Below, one piece after another: positions 59,387 through 64,000 of a DNA stretch of 64,000 nt. The notes under the pieces were generated by a model that searched no databases, was not told the origin of the DNA, and saw only the letters and a program-made list of their open reading frames with translations. A program made the translations under genes and the position numbers. The DNA comes from Crossiella sp. CA-258035 (GTDB taxonomy: Bacteria > Actinomycetota > Actinomycetes > Mycobacteriales > Pseudonocardiaceae): the NCBI RefSeq assembly GCF_030064675.1, contig NZ_CP116413.1, positions 1,583,001 through 1,647,000 of the forward strand, written 5' to 3'. The number at the start of each line of letters is the position of its first letter. The first letter of the stretch is position 1.

Positions 59387-59721
59387 TGGCCGGCGTGTGC
59401 GCCGAACCGGGCTGTCCGGAGTGGACGGTCCGAAACGGGCGCTGCCTCGCCCATGAACGGGCCCGCAGCCGACAACAGCACCGCACCGTGCCGACGAAAA
59501 TGTCTCGTACCCACGCGGAGAGGAAACGTCGCGCGGCTGTCGTCGCGGAACATCGACGCCGACATGGCGATTGGTGTCCCGGCTACGAGGTCGAGCCACA
59601 TGCAGCAGCAGACCTGACCGCGGACCACATCATCCCCGTGGCCCTCGGAGGTCACCCCGCAGGGCCACTCCAAGTTCTGTGCCGGTCCTGCAACTCGAGG
59701 AAAGCGGCGAGGGGGTGCTGA
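59386..59721 (+). CDS. HNH endonuclease
   Basis: 111 residues, ATG in TGATG overlap. CAEPGCPEW zinc pair, basic middle, then LTADHIIPVALGG and LCRSCNSRKAARG, the complete HNH fold. HNH nucleases near terminase genes assist cos or headful packaging; this one is 3.7 kb upstream of the terminase small subunit. Confidence 0.9.
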   Translation: MAGVCAEPGCPEWTVRNGRCLAHERARSRQQHRTVPTKMSRTHAERKRRAAVVAEHRRRHGDWCPGYEVEPHAAADLTADHIIPVALGGHPAGPLQVLCRSCNSRKAARGC

Positions 59722-60041
59722 TGCGCTACGACATCACCATCCCCCAGGGCACAACGTGGACAGTGTCGATCCCTGTCCTGGCCCCGAACGGCACACCGCA
59801 GAACCTCACGGGGTGGAACGCAGCTGGCCAAGTCAGGGCTTTCCACGAGTCCCCCGAGGTGCTGCACAACATCAGCATCAATCTTGAGGGATCCAACGTC
59901 GTTCTCACCGTCCTCCCCACCACATCATCGGCGTGGGCGTGGCGTAACGGTGTCTACGACGTTGAACTCACTTCACCTGATTCCAAGGTGATCCGCCTCG
60001 TCGAGGGCCACGTCACCGTCACACCTGAAGTCACACGCTAG
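59721..60041 (+). CDS. Beta-rich virion-associated protein
   Basis: 106 residues; IPQGTTWTVSIPVLAPNGTP and YDVELTSPDSKVIRLVEGHV as in BppU-like N-terminal or upper-baseplate beta domains. Likely minor tail or fibre attachment protein. Confidence 0.72.
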   Translation: MRYDITIPQGTTWTVSIPVLAPNGTPQNLTGWNAAGQVRAFHESPEVLHNISINLEGSNVVLTVLPTTSSAWAWRNGVYDVELTSPDSKVIRLVEGHVTVTPEVTR

Positions 60042-60049
60042 GAGTCGTC

Positions 60050-60391
60050 ATGCCCTTCACTGATACCGCGAAAAACGCCGCGGTCAACGGGGTCGCTGGC
60101 GGCGCGACCTGGATTTCGCTGCACACCGCAGACCCTGGCACCACGGGCACCGCTGAGGTCACGGGCGGTTCCTACGCAAGAGTGCAGACCACGTGGGGGG
60201 CAGCCGCATCCGGCTCACGGGTGGGTTCGCAGGCAGTCATCAACGTTCCCGCCGGAACCACCATCACTCACTGGGGCATCTGGTCGGCATCCACGTCCGG
60301 CACGTTCTACTACAGCGGCACGCTGCCTGCCTCTGAGACGTTCGGTTCCGCCGGCACCTACGGTCTCACGCCCACGCTGACCGCCTCCTGA
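60050..60391 (+). CDS. Conserved tail-fibre-associated protein
   Basis: 113 residues. TWISLHTADPGTTGTAEVTG followed by YARVQTTWGAAASG is a very widespread actinophage and prophage minor-tail pattern. Beta-rich, no transmembrane segment. Confidence 0.82.
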   Translation: MPFTDTAKNAAVNGVAGGATWISLHTADPGTTGTAEVTGGSYARVQTTWGAAASGSRVGSQAVINVPAGTTITHWGIWSASTSGTFYYSGTLPASETFGSAGTYGLTPTLTAS

Positions 60392-60404
60392 TCGGAGGTT
60401 CTCG

Positions 60405-62417
60405 GTGGCAGTCACAGTCCGATCCCACACGGTCGTCACCGGGGACGCAGTCACCTCAGTCTCCGCCACCAAACCTACCGGCACAGCGTCCGGTGATCTC
60501 TTGGTGGCTATGGTGTTCTGTGACGGTGACGCCACCGCATCTAACCTGACCGCCCCCGCGGGATGGACCCAGTCAGGCACTACCAGTTCAGTCACCAACG
60601 TCGGCCGCGCCAAGGTCTTCACCAAGACCGCTGGTGGTTCAGAAGGCTCGAGCTACACGTTCGGCGCTGGAACCAACACCTCAGCGGTCGTCATCCTGGT
60701 GTGCGTCACCGGGCAGGCTACCTCGACCCCGATCAACGTCACTCCCACGTGGGCTAGCTCAACCACCGCAGGCCAAACGGCACAGGTCGCCGCCTCGATC
60801 AGTCCCACGGTTGCCAATACTCTGCTGCTGTGCGGTTGGTCATGCGGCGCTGGGGCCACTGCGAGCTATACCCCACCGGCCGGGATGACCGAGCTGCGCG
60901 ATGCCTGGTCGGGCTGGCAGTTCGCTTCCGTTGCGGCTCAGGATTTGGCTGCCTCGGGAGCGACCGGGACCCGAACGGCCACGGCCACCTCAGGCGGGAA
61001 CGGCTGGCAAGCCGTCTCGCTCGCGATCGCACCTGCAGCGTCCCCGACTGGGTCGGCTACCGGGACCACAACCCTGGTCGCGACTCGGGCAGGCACGAAA
61101 CGTGTCAACGGAACCCGAACTGCGGCTGCGACCCTGGGTGCTTCACGCACCACGACCCGGGCAACGACGGTCACCCGCACTGCTGGCTTGACGGTCACAG
61201 CTTCCGCTGTGGGCACCAGGACAACCATGGTCAACGTGAGTGCGCCGGTCAGCCTCTCTGTGTCACGGTCAACGGTCAAAGCTGTGGCGGTGGCGCGGAC
61301 TGCGGCCGTGTCCTTGGATACTGCGAGGTCTTCCTCACGATCCACGGCGGCTGCGGTCACTGCCGACCTCGGCCTGGACAGCAACGAGGCAGCCGCTAAA
61401 GCTACGAGCGGGGGCAGCATTGCTCCCGTTACGCTGGGAACAGCCCGCACGGTTGCCCGTAGCTCCACAGGTGGAGCAGTCGGAAACCTGAGCCTGACCA
61501 CCGAGGAAGACTCAGCTCGCGCTTCCGCGGCCGCGGCTCTCGCCGTGCTTGGTCTCTTGGCGGCGCGCTTGGGAGTCAGGGCAACTACCAGCGCGCGGAC
61601 CGCTGCGCTTGTGCTGCTTGCCGACGAGGTGACGGAGAAGAGCGCCACCGGGCCTGTGCTGGCAGCACTAGAACTCACTACAAACCGGACTGGTGTCCAC
61701 TCAGCTGCCAGTGACGCGGCAGCAGTGGTCAACGTGGCTGCGAGCCGCACCGGTCTTCGGCATGTCTCTGCCGCGGCTACAGCAGCTTTAGTGGTGGCTG
61801 GATTGGCTCACGCTGAGGGTGCTGCCCAAGGCGCTGCATCGGCACTGCTGAGCCTCGGGGCATCCGCGATTGGTGTCCGACACACTGCGGGTCTGACGTT
61901 AGCCCCGCTGTTCGTGGCTGCCGGTGCGACCGGGGTCAAGACGTCAGCGGGTTCTGTCCCGGCCGTGGTGTCCCTGTCGGCTCTCGCGGAGTCTGGCGCT
62001 GTGGTGGGTGGCGACGCTGTAGCCATGCTGACACTGGGAGCCTCTGCGACCGGGGTTCGCCATGTCGCGGGTTCTGCGGTAGCAGCGGGGGGGATCACTG
62101 CTCCTCTTGCGGGTTCAGGGTGGAGAGCACAGACCACGGTGGCGTCGTTGGGGTTGGCTGCCTACTCGGTTGGTCAACCAGCCCGCAGCAGTTCCCGCCC
62201 CGGGATCTTGTTGCTCAGCGCCGCCGGCACTGGGCTCCGGTTCGTCACATGGCCTCCGAACACGGGTGAAACAACCCTGGTGGCCGGGGTGAGCGCGGGT
62301 ACCCCTGTTGCCTTGCTGATCGCAACGCCCGGCCACCCAACCGCTTCAGTCGTTGAAGCAGGCGTCCCCGCTGTTGAAGGCACCGCACGTGCCGGTGTCC
62401 CTGTCGAAGATCCGTGA
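60405..62417 (+). CDS. Ala-rich repetitive tail-fibre-like protein
   Basis: 670 residues from GTG 60405 (CGGAGGTT upstream). A beta-sandwich N-domain (about 1-215, GWTQSGTTSSV, LLLCGWSCGAGATA) precedes about 430 residues of degenerate repeats with a period near 20-22, typified by LGASATGVRHVAGSA and VVSLSALAESGAVV. The repeats alternate Ala/Val/Leu strands with a charged or polar turn, suggesting a beta-solenoid shaft; the last 35 residues differ. Likely receptor-facing fibre. Confidence 0.78.
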   Translation: MAVTVRSHTVVTGDAVTSVSATKPTGTASGDLLVAMVFCDGDATASNLTAPAGWTQSGTTSSVTNVGRAKVFTKTAGGSEGSSYTFGAGTNTSAVVILVCVTGQATSTPINVTPTWASSTTAGQTAQVAASISPTVANTLLLCGWSCGAGATASYTPPAGMTELRDAWSGWQFASVAAQDLAASGATGTRTATATSGGNGWQAVSLAIAPAASPTGSATGTTTLVATRAGTKRVNGTRTAAATLGASRTTTRATTVTRTAGLTVTASAVGTRTTMVNVSAPVSLSVSRSTVKAVAVARTAAVSLDTARSSSRSTAAAVTADLGLDSNEAAAKATSGGSIAPVTLGTARTVARSSTGGAVGNLSLTTEEDSARASAAAALAVLGLLAARLGVRATTSARTAALVLLADEVTEKSATGPVLAALELTTNRTGVHSAASDAAAVVNVAASRTGLRHVSAAATAALVVAGLAHAEGAAQGAASALLSLGASAIGVRHTAGLTLAPLFVAAGATGVKTSAGSVPAVVSLSALAESGAVVGGDAVAMLTLGASATGVRHVAGSAVAAGGITAPLAGSGWRAQTTVASLGLAAYSVGQPARSSSRPGILLLSAAGTGLRFVTWPPNTGETTLVAGVSAGTPVALLIATPGHPTASVVEAGVPAVEGTARAGVPVEDP

Positions 62418-62424
62418 GGTGAGC

Positions 62425-62859
62425 ATGGGGCACATCAGCAGCAAAGAGCAGGACAGGATCTTGGCGTTCTGTGTCGAGGTGCTGCAGCGTTTGGGGATGC
62501 CGTCCTACGAGTTGGTGTTGAGTGACGAACCTAGCGATGAGGGCACCGACGCGTCGATTGCCTCCGTCCCGGGCCGATATGCCGCAACGTTGCGCGTGTG
62601 CAAAAGGTGGGACAGTCTGCCGAAATCAGAGAAGGTCAACACTCTGGTGCACGAGATGCTGCACCTCACCCACGCCGACCTAGTCCAGGATGCGATGCTC
62701 CCACTGGAGTTTTCTCCCTCGGTGTCCAGCGACCTGCGTCAGGCGGTTCGCGGGATTCTCGACATGGGCACTGAGCGGTGGGTTGACCGTATGTCCTACG
62801 TCATCGCAGAAGGTATGACCTACCCGAAGAAGGTTAAGGGCAAGGCAGGCCAGGGATGA
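62425..62859 (+). CDS. Metalloprotease-like protein (HExxH)
   Basis: 144 residues. ATG 62425 preferred, GTG 62419 possible. LVHEMLHLTHADL near residue 78 is a zinc HExxH motif with a further His. The layout resembles small phage SprT/ImmA-type or Zn-peptidase proteins encoded beside packaging genes. Confidence 0.75.
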   Translation: MGHISSKEQDRILAFCVEVLQRLGMPSYELVLSDEPSDEGTDASIASVPGRYAATLRVCKRWDSLPKSEKVNTLVHEMLHLTHADLVQDAMLPLEFSPSVSSDLRQAVRGILDMGTERWVDRMSYVIAEGMTYPKKVKGKAGQG

Positions 62860-63029
62860 CCTACCACGTGGTACCCCGAGGGGATCTAGTGGAGCACACG
62901 GTCACTGAGGTTGGTGAGTGTGTGTGCGGGCCACGTGACCAGAGCGTGGTAGGTGATGACGGCAGCACTGTCTGGGTGACTGTGCACCACAGTCTGGACG
63001 GCAGGGAACAGAAGGAGACGCAGGCATGA
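62856..63029 (+). CDS. Small actinophage protein
   Basis: 57 residues, 4-bp overlap on both sides. YHVVPRGDLVEHTVTEVGEC then CVCGP and VTVHHSLDGRE, a pattern common in actinophages immediately upstream of terminase genes. Unknown role. Confidence 0.68.
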   Translation: MTYHVVPRGDLVEHTVTEVGECVCGPRDQSVVGDDGSTVWVTVHHSLDGREQKETQA

Positions 63030-63223
63030 GGTGGTTTCACCGAGCGTACGCCTTCCTGTTCGGATACTTCTGGCTGCCGTGCCACCTGTGCGGTGTTGCC
63101 TACGGCGGTCATCAGTGGCGTACATACGACGGTCAGCCTTGTGTCCTCAAGGACGGGCGAGGCATATGCCCCACCTGCACTAAGGCTGGCCTCGGCTCAC
63201 ACTGGCGGGTCTTCACCTCGTAG
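63026..63223 (+). CDS. Small Cys-rich phage protein
   Basis: 65 residues. CHLCG, YDGQPCVL and ICPTCTKAG give a probable zinc site; frequent partner of the preceding gene in actinophages. Confidence 0.66.
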   Translation: MRWFHRAYAFLFGYFWLPCHLCGVAYGGHQWRTYDGQPCVLKDGRGICPTCTKAGLGSHWRVFTS

Positions 63224-63427
63224 GTGTAGCTGATCAAGTGACTGGATGATTCAGTCGCCAACCCGCTTGATCAACATCAGACTTGATCAACTCTTTACAA
63301 GATCCACCCAGGGGGGTACCCCTCCCCCCGGATCACGTTCCCCGCCGCGGGCAAAGGCGCTGCAGCTGCGTACGGGTTCTGGAGTTCCTAGTTCACAAAC
63401 TTGATCTTTGGTTGGTGGTGAAGTGCC
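63224..63427. promoter_or_regulatory. Intergenic control region before terminase with TTGATCA repeats
   Basis: TGATCAAG at 63231, CTTGATCA at 63266 and CTTGATCAA at 63282, with a looser copy near 63398; the first and second form a long inverted pair. GGGGTACCCC then C-run near 63315. No gene seen. Presumed promoter/operator of the packaging-head operon. Confidence 0.45.
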
Positions 63428-64000
63428 ATGCCGATCAACTCGGGTCCTCCACCAAACCCCAACGCGCGCCGGCGCAATGCTCGAACAGCGCGGGAACGCT
63501 TGCCCGCCGAAGGCCGTAAGGGTCCCGCGCCGGACTGGCCTCTTCCGAAGAACCTGACCCTGATGACTCAGCTCCAGATCGCCCAGTCGACTGTGGACGA
63601 CTTGAAGGAGCAGGAGCCCCTTGAAGCGGCGGATCGACGGAAGCTGAACAAGGCTCTCGAGCAGTTGGTCTTCTTGGACACGAAGGCCCAGACCGTTGAG
63701 CAGGCTGAGCTGACGCTGTGGCTCGAGTTGTGGCGTACTCCGCAGGCGGTTGCTTGGGAGCGGCTTCGGTGGACCCGCGAGGTTGCCCAGTACGTGAGGT
63801 GGAAGGTGCTCGCCGAGTGGGGCGACATCGATGCCGCCAAGGAAGCTCGTCAACTCTCGGACCGGCTTGGCCTGACTCCGATGTCGTTGCTGCGGTTGCA
63901 GTGGGACATCGTCTCTGACGAGGTCGCCGAGAAGCGCCAGGAGGTTCGTTCGCAGTCCTCGAGTAAGGCTCGTTCTCGCCTGAAGGTGGTGGCGGACGAT
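63428..64000 (+). CDS. Phage terminase small subunit (3' end outside window)
   Basis: 191 codons visible, no stop. Opens PINSGPPPNPNARRRNARTA then RLPAEGRKGPAPDWPLPKNL, the standard actinophage small terminase start; helical domain VAWERLRWTREVAQYVRWKV and LSDRLGLTPMSLLRLQWDIV. Recognises phage DNA for packaging; the large subunit should lie just beyond the right edge. Confidence 0.87.
   Translation, partial: MPINSGPPPNPNARRRNARTARERLPAEGRKGPAPDWPLPKNLTLMTQLQIAQSTVDDLKEQEPLEAADRRKLNKALEQLVFLDTKAQTVEQAELTLWLELWRTPQAVAWERLRWTREVAQYVRWKVLAEWGDIDAAKEARQLSDRLGLTPMSLLRLQWDIVSDEVAEKRQEVRSQSSSKARSRLKVVADD

Overview
The window joins two different kinds of DNA. Positions 1 to about 24,920 are chromosome of a very GC-rich actinomycete. 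GTG starts, dgt and dnaG close together, a single-chain glycyl-tRNA synthetase, a SigJ-type sigma factor and a WhiB protein in the phage part all fit a member of the Pseudonocardiales, although the genus cannot be read from this sequence alone. From about 24,921 to the right edge (64,000) the GC content drops visibly and the DNA is the left 39 kb of an integrated tailed-phage genome whose right end lies outside the window.

Chromosomal part. On the left is the 3'-truncated methionine-salvage gene mtnA (minus strand). It is followed by a probable zinc/metal block: a YcgR-type permease, its DUF1980/TIGR03943 partner, a secreted tripeptidyl-aminopeptidase-like hydrolase, and a minus-strand pair of metalloregulators (SmtB/ArsR and Fur/Zur). 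A remarkable His-rich, Cys-rich metallothionein-like protein lies at 6,477-6,812. Next come an FAD-linked oxidase, glyS, a decayed siderophore-interacting-protein remnant, an AbiEi-like protein, peptidase E, and a MarR gene. An ABC-2 exporter with a DesK/DesR-like two-component pair follows, then a YdcF-like protein, dgt, a carboxymuconolactone decarboxylase/SigJ pair, dnaG with a small conserved partner, a trans-aconitate methyltransferase and tRNA-Asn.

Prophage part. The phage sits at the 3' end of tRNA-Asn. A leftward tyrosine integrase, a small membrane protein and a repressor-like protein face a rightward Cro-like protein across an array of CTGTC half-sites. From 27.2 to 54 kb there is an almost unbroken rightward train of small genes, most overlapping by 4 bases. 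Recognisable members are a VUT-type 7-deazaguanine-precursor transporter overlapping a DpdA-like transglycosylase, a WhiB protein, a Sak4-like ATPase, an RNase H-like protein, an SLOG protein, an HNH nuclease and several HTH proteins. The replication set is an initiator gene carrying iterons, a helicase, SSB and a RuvC-like resolvase. Nucleotide metabolism is represented by MazG, dNMP kinase, a HAD protein and ThyX. A 590-bp gene-free interval (55,032-55,622) full of perfect short hairpins and headed by a good promoter ends in a tRNA gene with an abnormal anticodon loop. After it come a metallophosphoesterase, a GH6-family glycosidase, an antisense membrane protein, virion-type proteins, an HNH nuclease, an Ala-rich repetitive fibre-like protein, a metalloprotease and the start of the terminase small subunit.

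Most interesting points: the transporter plus DpdA pair (predicted 7-deazaguanine DNA modification by salvage), a lambda-like replication origin inside the initiator gene, the hairpin-rich untranslated interval with the odd tRNA, the metallothionein-like protein beside zinc regulators, and a cellulase-family enzyme in a phage.
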